A stretch of DNA of 64,000 bases from Clostridiales bacterium (lineage in GTDB: Bacteria > Bacillota > Clostridia > Saccharofermentanales > Saccharofermentanaceae), in the NCBI GenBank assembly GCA_017940895.1, contig JAGAXM010000002.1, forward strand, positions 88,520 through 152,519. Reading direction: 5' to 3'. Within the stretch, counting starts at the first letter, position 1. The number at the start of each line of letters is the position of its first letter. Under the pieces are notes generated by a model. That model ran no database searches and was not told the origin of the DNA. It saw nothing but the letters and a program-made list of their open reading frames with translations. A program made the position numbers and the translations under genes. Of the stretch, positions 1 to 7,161 are shown one piece after another.

Positions 1-258
1 CCCAGAGAGAATCTTGTGTTTTTCACGATCCCGTGGGACAAGGGCTTCACAGCCTATGTCGACGGAGAACAGGCGGTACTTGAGAAGGTCGATTACGGCT
101 TCATCGCTGTTCTTGTTCCGGAAGGTGAGCACAGCATCCGCCTTGAATGGAAGCCATATGGACTCGGTTACGGAATAGCCGCGAGTGTAGTCGGACTTCT
201 GCTCTTGGCCGGGATTGCGGTATATGATTACAAAAAAGCCAAGCTTAATAAGGTATGA
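1..258 (+). CDS. C-terminal end of a YfhO-like membrane protein (partial)
   Basis: The reading frame is open from the first base of the window, so only the last 85 codons are present. The fragment reads as a small beta-rich segment (FTIPWDKGFTAYVDG, then EGEHSIRLEW) followed by one hydrophobic helix (about GIAASVVGLLLLAGIAVY) and a short basic tail. This arrangement is characteristic of the extreme C-terminus of the large YfhO family of multi-pass membrane proteins, which are linked to glycosylation of cell-wall or teichoic-acid polymers in Firmicutes. The assignment rests on this tail only. The gene is closed by a strong terminator immediately downstream, so it is not co-transcribed with the pilin genes. 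Confidence 0.6.
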   Translation, partial: PRENLVFFTIPWDKGFTAYVDGEQAVLEKVDYGFIAVLVPEGEHSIRLEWKPYGLGYGIAASVVGLLLLAGIAVYDYKKAKLNKV

Positions 259-265
259 AGACATG

Positions 266-292
266 ATGCCGGGGTAATCCCGGCATTTTTTA
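266..292 (+). terminator. Rho-independent terminator of the YfhO-like gene
   Basis: An 8-bp perfect stem (ATGCCGGG at 266-273 with CCCGGCAT at 279-286) around a 5-nt loop is followed by a T-run. It lies 8 nt after the stop codon. Confidence 0.85.
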
Positions 293-339
293 TTTACGGT
301 CTTGTGACTGTTTGTTCACAGAACGTAACCCTGAAAATA

Positions 340-369
340 TTGAAGTTATAGGGGCTCGCGGTGTAAAAT
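340..369 (+). promoter_or_regulatory. Candidate promoter of the prepilin cluster
   Basis: TTGAAG (340-345), an 18-nt spacer and TAAAAT (364-369) form a plausible vegetative promoter. A good ribosome binding site (GGCGGAGG) precedes the ATG at 414. Assignment is by consensus match only. Confidence 0.45.
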
Positions 370-413
370 CAAATTAAATAGAGGATTAGTGTTATAAAGG
401 CGGAGGTCTGTTT

Positions 414-1136
414 ATGGTAAGGCTGACAAACAAGGTTCACAGACGGGGCAAGCGGGCGTTCACGCTCGTTGAGCTTATTGTTGTCCTTGTTATTTTGGCA
501 GTAATAGCCGCGATGCTTGTTCCTGCGCTTACCGGTTATATAAAGCAGGCGAAGAGGGCTAAGTGTTATGACATCGCTTATGATGCCCGCGTTGCTGCCC
601 AGGCGGTGCTTACCGAACTCTATGCTCAGTATGGAGATCCGCTTACAGATCCTTCAAGAAGTGTTACTACAAGTGACGGAAACAACCTTAACTGGTACAG
701 CGGAGCAAATGCTCAGTATGGCGACCGTGTTCTGGACCTTATGGGTATAGACAGAGCACATCAGCCGGATGTCCTTATCATAGGAGTGGGTTATTCCGGA
801 ATCGAGAATACATCCAGCCATGTTACGCTGGATGCAGATGTAGAATATACAGTCTACTATCTGGCATACATGCGTGATCAGAATTCTCCTGCCGTTTTCT
901 ATGTTAACGGAGAGTGGAGATATATTTATCCGACGAAGAGCCCTGCTGTTATTACGAAAACGGCATTTAATGTAAACGGAACGACACGTAATGTTAATTC
1001 CATAAGCAGTACAGGCATGCCTTTGCATTTTATCGTAATCTGCAACAGGAATAATCTTGATGACACTCATCTGTGGATCAATGAGGGCGACAGAAGATCT
1101 CTGATAAACCACAGCCAGGGTTATAACGGTTTCTGA
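414..1136 (+). CDS. Prepilin-type protein, type IV pilin-like (first of four)
   Basis: Residues about 14-45 carry a class III (prepilin) signal: basic leader, KRAFTLVEL, then a long hydrophobic helix (IVVLVILAVIAAMLV) and a KQAKRAK stretch. The residue before the processing site is Ala instead of the usual Gly; Glu+5 of the mature protein is present. The remaining 190 residues form an unrecognised globular head, larger than in most major pilins. A strong ribosome binding site (GGCGGAGG) fixes the start. It opens a tight run of four prepilin-like genes, and its hydrophobic N-terminus with Glu+5 fits a GspH- or PilE-like subunit. No prepilin peptidase, assembly ATPase or platform protein is in view, so these must lie elsewhere. 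Confidence 0.8.
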   Translation: MVRLTNKVHRRGKRAFTLVELIVVLVILAVIAAMLVPALTGYIKQAKRAKCYDIAYDARVAAQAVLTELYAQYGDPLTDPSRSVTTSDGNNLNWYSGANAQYGDRVLDLMGIDRAHQPDVLIIGVGYSGIENTSSHVTLDADVEYTVYYLAYMRDQNSPAVFYVNGEWRYIYPTKSPAVITKTAFNVNGTTRNVNSISSTGMPLHFIVICNRNNLDDTHLWINEGDRRSLINHSQGYNGF

Positions 1137-1141
1137 TAATT

Positions 1142-1600
1142 ATGAGAAGGATAAGTAAGACGTCTGCCGGCCTGAGAGCTGCTCATATACTTAAGAGTAA
1201 CGACGGTGCGAGCATAGTGCTCGTCAGTATCATCGCGATCCTTGTTATTACCGCGGTGGTTATTCTTCGTATGAGTACCAGTTCGCTGATGGCAGGTTCT
1301 GACAAGCAGTACAGACAGGATCAGGCTTATATGATGGCTACCAGCATGGGAGCTTCGTTAGACAATCTGATCGTCACTAAGACAATAAGACTTACGAACT
1401 ATACTGACCCTAATGGTACGGTGATTATCACCGATTCGCCCACTTCGATTCCGAATTCTTCCGTAACGGCTACGGTAACTCCTTCCGGAGTAGGTTATGT
1501 CCTGCAGGTAGAGGCGAAGGTGGCAGGTGAGACGTACATATACTCTGCTTATTACAGCAGAGCAGGCAACTCAGATAATTTTACGAGGCAGATATTATGA
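1142..1600 (+). CDS. Prepilin-like protein lacking Glu+5 (GspK/PilX-type tip subunit?)
   Basis: The 152-residue product has a basic leader and then NDGASIVLVSIIAILVITAVVILR. If it is cut after Gly, the mature protein begins ASIVL, so position +5 is Leu instead of Glu. Loss of Glu+5 is a known trait of GspK/PilX minor pseudopilins, which cap the fibre tip and have no subunit below the Glu to neutralise. This is an inference from position and motif; the head domain is much shorter than in classical GspK. Its stop overlaps the next start by ATGA (1597-1600), indicating translational coupling. Confidence 0.65.
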   Translation: MRRISKTSAGLRAAHILKSNDGASIVLVSIIAILVITAVVILRMSTSSLMAGSDKQYRQDQAYMMATSMGASLDNLIVTKTIRLTNYTDPNGTVIITDSPTSIPNSSVTATVTPSGVGYVLQVEAKVAGETYIYSAYYSRAGNSDNFTRQIL

Positions 1601-1950
1601 GGCGCATAAGCAAGACAGGTAACATACTTGCGTGTAATTCCGGCGAGACCATAGTTGAGGTTCTCGTTGCTTTCACTTTGCTCTCCATAATCATGCTGAT
1701 GTTCTCTCAGGGAATTGCATTTGCAACTAACGCCGAGTTCAGGGCGAACAGAACAAGAGAGAATGCCGATGAGGCATTAAGGAGGGTACAGTACAGGCTG
1801 GCTTCCGGTGAGCGTGATGATACTTTTTTGCAGATAATCGGAAAGTTCGCTGACCGAGTTAAGATCGAGACTTACAGCGAGACAATTGACGGACAGACCT
1901 ACGTGTTCGTCCGTTATGATGTGTCTCCATTAGAACCGGTAGAAGGGTGA
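1597..1950 (+). CDS. Prepilin-like protein (GspI/PilV-type minor pilin)
   Basis: This short protein (117 aa) has a leader ending NSG followed by ETIVEVLVAFTLLSII, giving Gly-1 and Glu+5 of a prepilin, then about 75 residues of head domain. The wording IVEVLVAFTLLSI is typical of the PilV/GspI class of minor pilins. It begins MRRISKTG, nearly the same leader as the preceding gene (MRRISKTS), which suggests the leaders share ancestry. It is coupled to both neighbours (4-nt overlap upstream, 1-nt gap downstream). Confidence 0.7.
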   Translation: MRRISKTGNILACNSGETIVEVLVAFTLLSIIMLMFSQGIAFATNAEFRANRTRENADEALRRVQYRLASGERDDTFLQIIGKFADRVKIETYSETIDGQTYVFVRYDVSPLEPVEG

Positions 1951-1951
1951 T

Positions 1952-2761
1952 ATGAGAAGGGTTAAGAACAGGGCATTTACCAAGAGAGCACTGACTCTCG
2001 TAGAGCTGGTCGTGGCGATGGCGCTGACGATGCTTTTCGCGAGCGCGTGCATAGCTCTCATGTATCCCATCTCGAGAATATACACGCATATTAATGAGCA
2101 GGCCCGTGTGCAGGTAATTGCCGATAACGTGGTGGATGCGCTGCGTGCCGAGTGTGCCAGAACTTACATGAGTTCCCCGGATGATGTGTGGATCTCGGCG
2201 GCACCTGAGACTGCTTATGAACTTACCACTCTGCCGCTTACTGCTTCGCGCGGACCGGTGCTTGTGATGAGACGCAATTACAATCACTGCGAGACTATCG
2301 CGTCCTGCTATTCACTTCAGAACGATGAATTTAATGCTTATAACGCGGTCTTGGAAGAGGAGACAGCTTCTTTAGCTGGTGAAGGCGTACCTCAGACCGG
2401 CGCCAACGGAACTACTGCAAGCCGTGCCATCTACAGAATGTTTGATCCGGCGGGAGATCCTCAGCATCGTGATGCCAATGAAGGTTATGTGCACTTCGGA
2501 TATTTCGAGACTGATCCGAATGCGTCCGGACTTATTGTTCCCATCAAGTACTACGACTTTACAAACCCGCTTTCTTTCGCGGCTTACGGCGATTACGGGA
2601 CTTATACCATCAGCCTTATGTTCCATGATATCCAGTGCACCACGGCAGCGAACGGCAATGCTCCCGCTTATGTTCTGTGTGATGTCTCTGTTATGGAAGG
2701 TTCGCAGGCAGTCTATACTAGAAGCGATGTCGTTTTGTGCTTCGCTTCCCCTGTCGTATAA
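1952..2761 (+). CDS. Prepilin-like protein (GspJ/PilW-type minor pilin)
   Basis: The 269-residue product carries a prepilin signal at about residues 10-40: KRALTLVELVVAMALTMLFASACIALM. As in the first pilin the residue before the site is Ala, and Glu+5 is kept. The large head and the order of the four genes resemble the minor pseudopilin sets H-K-I-J that nucleate type II secretion or type IV pilus fibres. It starts 1 nt after the preceding stop. The stop is followed 34 nt later by the next gene, with its own ribosome binding site. Confidence 0.7.
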   Translation: MRRVKNRAFTKRALTLVELVVAMALTMLFASACIALMYPISRIYTHINEQARVQVIADNVVDALRAECARTYMSSPDDVWISAAPETAYELTTLPLTASRGPVLVMRRNYNHCETIASCYSLQNDEFNAYNAVLEEETASLAGEGVPQTGANGTTASRAIYRMFDPAGDPQHRDANEGYVHFGYFETDPNASGLIVPIKYYDFTNPLSFAAYGDYGTYTISLMFHDIQCTTAANGNAPAYVLCDVSVMEGSQAVYTRSDVVLCFASPVV

Positions 2762-2795
2762 TTAATCCAAGACAACCGAGCTTGGAGGTTTTTCC

Positions 2796-3422
2796 ATGAA
2801 GATTACCTATCTTGGTCACTCGTGCTTTAAGTTCGAGAAGGACGGATTCGCGATGATCATCGATCCGTATAAGGCGGGATCGGTGCCGGGCTACGCTCCT
2901 TTGAAGGAGAATGCCAACCAGGTGTTGTCTTCCCATAAGCATGCAGACCACTTCGGATTAAGTGAAGTTAAGCTGGCGGTCACCCGCGCGGATACCCCGT
3001 TCATGATCAGTTTTATCGAGACATTTCACGATGATAAAAATGGTGCGCTGAGAGGCTGTAACAATGTTATAATTGTCGACGTGGACGGGCTTCGTCTGGT
3101 GCATATGGGTGACATCGGATGTGAGCTTTCCGACGAGGATATCGAGAAGATCAAGGACTGCGATGTCCTGCTGATCCCGGTCGGAGGCTTTTACACGATC
3201 GACGCCGCGCAGGCAAAAGCGTATGTGGATAAGCTTAACCCGAAGATCACGATCCCGATGCATTACAGAGGCGAGGGCTTCGGTTATGACGAGATCGGAA
3301 CTGTGGATGAGTTCATAAAGCTTTTCGAGCAGGTGCAGGAAGAAGGTTCCGAGCTGGAGCTCGAGTGTAGACCCGAAGGCCACAAGGTAATCGTAATGCG
3401 AGGTAAGAAGGTAAATGTTTAA
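2796..3422 (+). CDS. MBL-fold metal-dependent hydrolase
   Basis: The 208-residue protein shows the metallo-beta-lactamase signature HKHADH at residues 47-52 (HxHxDH), an early D23 after a beta strand (MIIDPY), a further metal ligand region LVHMGDIG and a late IPMHYRG histidine. This set supports a dinuclear zinc or iron site. The size and motif spacing match the small UPF0173-like branch of the family, whose substrates are unknown. GGAGG stands ahead of the ATG. Its last 8 nt overlap the start of the DUF1846 gene, so the two are coupled. Confidence 0.8.
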   Translation: MKITYLGHSCFKFEKDGFAMIIDPYKAGSVPGYAPLKENANQVLSSHKHADHFGLSEVKLAVTRADTPFMISFIETFHDDKNGALRGCNNVIIVDVDGLRLVHMGDIGCELSDEDIEKIKDCDVLLIPVGGFYTIDAAQAKAYVDKLNPKITIPMHYRGEGFGYDEIGTVDEFIKLFEQVQEEGSELELECRPEGHKVIVMRGKKVNV

Positions 3423-4899
3423 GGTCGGTTTTGACAGCGAGAAGTACGCTGAGCTTCAAAGTAAGCATATCAGAGAGAGAATAGAGAAGTTCGGCGGTAA
3501 GCTTTATCTCGAGTTCGGCGGCAAGCTTTTTGACGATCATCACGCATCGCGCGTGCTCCCGGGATTCGAGCCTGACAGCAAGATCAAGATGCTCATGAAG
3601 CTGCAGGAGGACGTCGAGATCATCATCGCGATCAATGCAGACGCGATCGAGAAGAGCAAGAGAAGAGGCGACCTCGGCATCACATACGACCAGGATGTAC
3701 TCCGTCTTATCGATGCCTTTACTGAGTTCGGGCTGTGCGTTGGTTCCGTGTGCATCACGCAGTATACGGGGCAGACACTTGCCGAGAAGTTCGAGAAGCG
3801 TCTCCGCCAGCTCGGCGTAAAGGTTTATAAGCATTATCCCATCGAAGGTTATCCGTCTAATATTCCTCTTATAGTAAGTGACGACGGCTACGGCAAGAAC
3901 GATTATATCGAGACAAGCCATAAGCTCGTTGTAGTTACGGCTCCGGGTCCCGGATCCGGCAAGATGGCGACCTGCCTGTCACAGCTTTATCACGAGAATA
4001 AGCGCGGCATCAAGGCGGGTTACGCGAAGTTCGAGACATTCCCTATATGGAGTCTGCCTCTGGCTCATCCCGTTAATATCGCATACGAGGCTGCAACAGC
4101 CGATCTGTCCGACGTTAACATGATCGACCCGTTCCACCTCGAGGCTTACGGTGAGACTACTGTCAACTATAACCGCGACGTCGAGATCTTCCCGGTTGTT
4201 AATGCGATCTTCGATAAGATCTACGGCGAGTCTCCTTACAAGAGCCCTACGGATATGGGCGTTAACATGGCGGGATTCGCGATCATCGACGACGATGCAT
4301 GCCGTGAGGCGAGCAAGCAGGAGATCATCCGCCGCTACTATCAGGCAAAGTGCGGTGTTAAGCAGGGTCTGTCCGACGGATCAGATGTTAATAAGATAGA
4401 ACTTCTTATTAATAGGACGGGTATTGATGTGGCTGACCGCCGCTGTGTGGGTGCGGCTATGGTTCGCGCCGATCAGACGGAAGGCGCTGCAGTTGCTATC
4501 GAGCTTGCTGACGGACGCATGGTAACAGGTAAGACGACAGACTTGATGGGTCCTTCTTCCGCAGCTTTGCTTAATGCGCTGAAGGTGCTCGCTGGTATCG
4601 ACCACAACATGCCCCTGATCTCACCCAATGTAATCGAGCCTATCCAGGATCTTAAGGTCAATCATATGGGCAACCACAACCCGAGACTTCATATGGATGA
4701 GACGCTGATCGCGCTGTCTATGTCGGCTACGACTAACCCGGTTGCAGAGCTTGCCATGCAGCAGCTCAACAACCTTAAGAATGCTGATGCTCACTCGACT
4801 ACGATGCTTTCGAGCGTAGATGAGAATGTGTTCAGGAAACTCGGGGTGAATATCACCTGCGAACCGGTCTACGCGACGAAAAAGCTGTATCACAAGTGA
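3415..4899 (+). CDS. DUF1846 / UPF0371 family protein
   Basis: The 494-residue protein opens with [18 protein letters not shown] and [22 protein letters not shown], which I recognise as the N-terminus of the DUF1846 (UPF0371) family found in many Firmicutes and Actinobacteria. Structures are known for the family but its function is not established. A nucleotide-binding-like loop, [17 protein letters not shown], lies near residue 180. It starts inside the end of the MBL-fold gene and is followed by a terminator, so the two genes close the unit that may begin with the pilins. Confidence 0.8.
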   Translation: MFKVGFDSEKYAELQSKHIRERIEKFGGKLYLEFGGKLFDDHHASRVLPGFEPDSKIKMLMKLQEDVEIIIAINADAIEKSKRRGDLGITYDQDVLRLIDAFTEFGLCVGSVCITQYTGQTLAEKFEKRLRQLGVKVYKHYPIEGYPSNIPLIVSDDGYGKNDYIETSHKLVVVTAPGPGSGKMATCLSQLYHENKRGIKAGYAKFETFPIWSLPLAHPVNIAYEAATADLSDVNMIDPFHLEAYGETTVNYNRDVEIFPVVNAIFDKIYGESPYKSPTDMGVNMAGFAIIDDDACREASKQEIIRRYYQAKCGVKQGLSDGSDVNKIELLINRTGIDVADRRCVGAAMVRADQTEGAAVAIELADGRMVTGKTTDLMGPSSAALLNALKVLAGIDHNMPLISPNVIEPIQDLKVNHMGNHNPRLHMDETLIALSMSATTNPVAELAMQQLNNLKNADAHSTTMLSSVDENVFRKLGVNITCEPVYATKKLYHK

Positions 4900-4918
4900 T
4901 TATTTATAAGATTCTCAG

Positions 4919-4944
4919 ACCCGGCTGACGCCGGGTTTTATTTT
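4919..4944 (+). terminator. Rho-independent terminator after the DUF1846 gene
   Basis: ACCCGGC (4919-4925), a TGAC loop and GCCGGGT (4930-4936) are followed by TTTATTTT. Confidence 0.85.
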
Positions 4945-4957
4945 ATGTCAAAAACCT

Positions 4958-5015
4958 CTTGACATTCTTTGACCTTAAGACGATAATACTAATATCAAAG
5001 AAAGTCAAAGTCAAA
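4958..5015 (+). promoter_or_regulatory. ctsR promoter with two CtsR operators
   Basis: A near-ideal promoter, TTGACA (4959-4964), 17 nt, GATAAT (4982-4987), is overlaid by two matches to the CtsR operator (RGTCAAA-NAN-RGTCAAA). One is inverted, CTTGACATTCTTTGACC at 4958-4974, covering the -35. The other is direct, TATCAAAGAAAGTCAAA at 4993-5009, at the transcription start; a further half-site, AGTCAAA, follows at 5009-5015. This is textbook autorepression of the ctsR operon. Confidence 0.9.
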
Positions 5016-5037
5016 ATCAGAACAGGAGGGGAAATCA

Positions 5038-5496
5038 ATGGCAAGGCTCGTAGATGTTATAGAAGCGATGATCAAAGAGCTCATTGAAGAGAATAACGGC
5101 AGTGCCACGATCAGCAGAAGCGTGCTCGCCGAACGTGCCAACTGTGTGCCTTCGCAGGTCACATATGTCCTCTCGACCAGGTTCTCGACAGGCTCCGGCT
5201 ACATAGTCGAGAGCAGACGCGGAGGCGGCGGTCAGATAACGATCACACAGATCAAGCCGGTCGGCGCCGAGGACTATATAAGATCGATAATCCAGTCAGC
5301 CGGCGACAGTATGACACAGCAGGAAGCGAAGATCTATCTTGCGAATGCGGTGGAGACCGGAGCGATCAAGCCCCGTGAGGCGACGTCGATAATGTCGGCG
5401 GTATCGGACAGATCTTTGGCAAAAGTTGATACAGACATTAGAGCCCAGGTTCGTGCAGACATATTCAGGAATGCACTTGCGGGCTTACTCATATAA
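5038..5496 (+). CDS. ctsR: CtsR, transcriptional repressor of stress genes
   Basis: The 152-residue protein has the usual CtsR length. The N-terminal winged helix-turn-helix (about residues 1-75) ends in the glycine-rich wing ESRRGGGGQITI, the loop that senses heat and contacts DNA in this family. The C-terminal helical dimerisation domain follows. CtsR represses clp genes at normal temperature by binding the heptad repeats seen upstream. A GGAGGGG ribosome binding site precedes the ATG. It is the first gene of ctsR-mcsA-mcsB-clpC. Confidence 0.95.
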   Translation: MARLVDVIEAMIKELIEENNGSATISRSVLAERANCVPSQVTYVLSTRFSTGSGYIVESRRGGGGQITITQIKPVGAEDYIRSIIQSAGDSMTQQEAKIYLANAVETGAIKPREATSIMSAVSDRSLAKVDTDIRAQVRADIFRNALAGLLI

Positions 5497-5510
5497 GGAG
5501 TGAAAGGAGC

Positions 5511-6137
5511 ATGGCTATGAGGTGTTCAAGATGCGGAGCGCAGATAGGTAATTCATACGTGAGATTCAACGGCGTATTGCTGTGTGAAGACTGCGCCAGA
5601 GAACTTAAGATAGATGAGGTATTCAGAAGACAGAATTCGATCTTCGATCAGGCATTCCCGATGCTTGACGAATTCCCGGGAGTTTTCTCGGCGGGAAGCG
5701 ATCTTGATTTCGCGAATGCGAAGATAAGGTGCCCGAGGTGCGGGACTACATTAAGAGATATCGAGTCGGGCGGACAACTCGGATGCATCGAGTGCTACAA
5801 CACATTCAATGAGAGCATCATGAAGAATATCCTTAAGCGTCAGGGCAGCAGCGAGTACATGGGAAGAAAGCCCGGTGAGGCTGCCGACGTCAAGGGCGAG
5901 GCGAAGCAGGACACACCGGTACAGGAGACTGCTCAGGTAAAGCCGGAGGTAAAGGAAGAGCCTAAGGCGCCTGAAGCAAATAACGATGACATACTTACAA
6001 AGATGAAAGATGCCGACTTAAGCACCTTCACGGATCAGGAGATCGAAGATGCGATGAAGAAGGCGGCAGCAGCAGAGGATTACAGTCTTGCCGTCAAGCT
6101 TCGTGACGAGCTTAAGTCAAGAAAGGAGGGAAACTGA
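5511..6137 (+). CDS. mcsA: McsA, zinc-finger activator/adaptor of the McsB-ClpC system
   Basis: Four Cys pairs form two zinc-binding units: CSRC...CEDC in the first 30 residues and CPRC...CIEC near residues 72-105. A low-complexity Glu/Lys/Pro linker (about 120-165) follows, and the C-terminus has a UVR motif (DYSLAVKLRDELKSRKE) like those of ClpC and UvrB. In Bacillus, McsA binds and stimulates the McsB arginine kinase and helps load clients on ClpC. The sequence here is complete, in contrast to its McsB partner. The stop is 1 nt from the mcsB start. Confidence 0.9.
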   Translation: MAMRCSRCGAQIGNSYVRFNGVLLCEDCARELKIDEVFRRQNSIFDQAFPMLDEFPGVFSAGSDLDFANAKIRCPRCGTTLRDIESGGQLGCIECYNTFNESIMKNILKRQGSSEYMGRKPGEAADVKGEAKQDTPVQETAQVKPEVKEEPKAPEANNDDILTKMKDADLSTFTDQEIEDAMKKAAAAEDYSLAVKLRDELKSRKEGN

Positions 6138-6138
6138 T

Positions 6139-7161
6139 ATGTGGTACGAGAAAGAAGGAAATAACATGGACGTCGTACTGTCGACGAAGATAGTCCTTAA
6201 CCGTAACATCAAGGGATTCCCTTTCCCTCCCAAGATGAGTGATGCCGACCGTGAGAACGTGCTCGGTATGGCAAGACAGGCAGCGGGAACCATGGGGCTT
6301 AATTTCGTAAGGACGGATGAGCTCGAGGATAACGCCAAGGAGGATCTTTATAACCAGTTCTACGCAGGTTACGCTTTCCTTAATTCGAATGCGAAGACGG
6401 GTTACCTCATGAGCAAGACGGAAGGCCTCGGTGTCATCATAAACAACACGGACCACATCAGTATCGTCTCGATGGTGCCCGGCACGGATGTCGTTACCGC
6501 TTATAAGAGAGCAGATGATCTCGCGGTGCAGTTCGAGAAGAGCATGGACATCGCTTACACGGATAAGTTCGGTTTCCTTACATCGCAGATCAAGTCGGTC
6601 GGTACGGGAATGCAGCTTATGATGACGCTCGCACTGCCCGGTATCGAGAAGACCGAAGGCGCCGTGCAGGTACTCGCGAAGAGAGTCGAGAAATACGACT
6701 GGCAGATGATCCCGATGACCCATTCCGACGGCATCCGTGAGAACGGCATCTATGTGCTCACGAATGTAGCCACATTAGGTATCACGGAGCAGGAGATCAT
6801 CGATAAGACAAGGAAGGTTCAGGAAGATATCATCAAGCTCGAGAACTCATGCAGAAAGAATATCTGCACGAAGAAGAAGGGAGTAGTCGAAGACCAGTAT
6901 TACAGGGCTTATGCGACGCTTTCCTACTGCAGAAGGATCGAGACCGCCGAGGCGCTGACGCTTATCAACTGGCTTCGTCTCGGACAGAACTACATCGATA
7001 CTTCCGATGCCGATCTTGACTGGAACAAGATCAATAAACTTACACAGAAAGTAAGACGCAACTATACGGATTCGGCTGTTAAGGGTGTGCGTCCCAAGGA
7101 CAGAGCTTCGGCCCGCGCCGCCTTTATCCGCGACATAATGAAGGGAGGACAGGCTTCATGA
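6139..7161 (+). CDS. mcsB: McsB homologue with a degenerate kinase active site
   Basis: Length (340 aa), operon position and overall alignment identify it as McsB, the ATP:guanido phosphotransferase that phosphorylates arginines on proteins marked for ClpCP. The catalytic signatures are lost. SSRIRLARN of the family is STKIVLNRN (residues 15-23). NEEDHIRIQ is NNTDHISIV (102-110). CPTNVGTGLRAS has become QIKSVGTGMQLM, with Gln159 in place of the phosphate-binding Arg. The RGIYGEGSEAVGN loop is reduced to HSDGIRENG (195-203). The allosteric phosphoarginine motif RDxxRA reads RASARA (322-327). I expect no arginine kinase activity; a scaffold or adaptor role is inferred. The start at 6139 follows a GGAGG; an ATG 27 nt further in is possible. 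Confidence 0.85.
   Translation: MWYEKEGNNMDVVLSTKIVLNRNIKGFPFPPKMSDADRENVLGMARQAAGTMGLNFVRTDELEDNAKEDLYNQFYAGYAFLNSNAKTGYLMSKTEGLGVIINNTDHISIVSMVPGTDVVTAYKRADDLAVQFEKSMDIAYTDKFGFLTSQIKSVGTGMQLMMTLALPGIEKTEGAVQVLAKRVEKYDWQMIPMTHSDGIRENGIYVLTNVATLGITEQEIIDKTRKVQEDIIKLENSCRKNICTKKKGVVEDQYYRAYATLSYCRRIETAEALTLINWLRLGQNYIDTSDADLDWNKINKLTQKVRRNYTDSAVKGVRPKDRASARAAFIRDIMKGGQAS

Noticed and set aside
301..413. A possible cyclic-di-GMP riboswitch ahead of the pilin cluster.
   Set aside because: None of the conserved GEMM blocks could be found; only a promoter-like sequence is seen.
6088..6138. An earlier in-frame start for mcsB inside mcsA.
   Set aside because: It would add 17 residues not seen in the family and lacks a ribosome site; the ATG at 6139 follows GGAGG.
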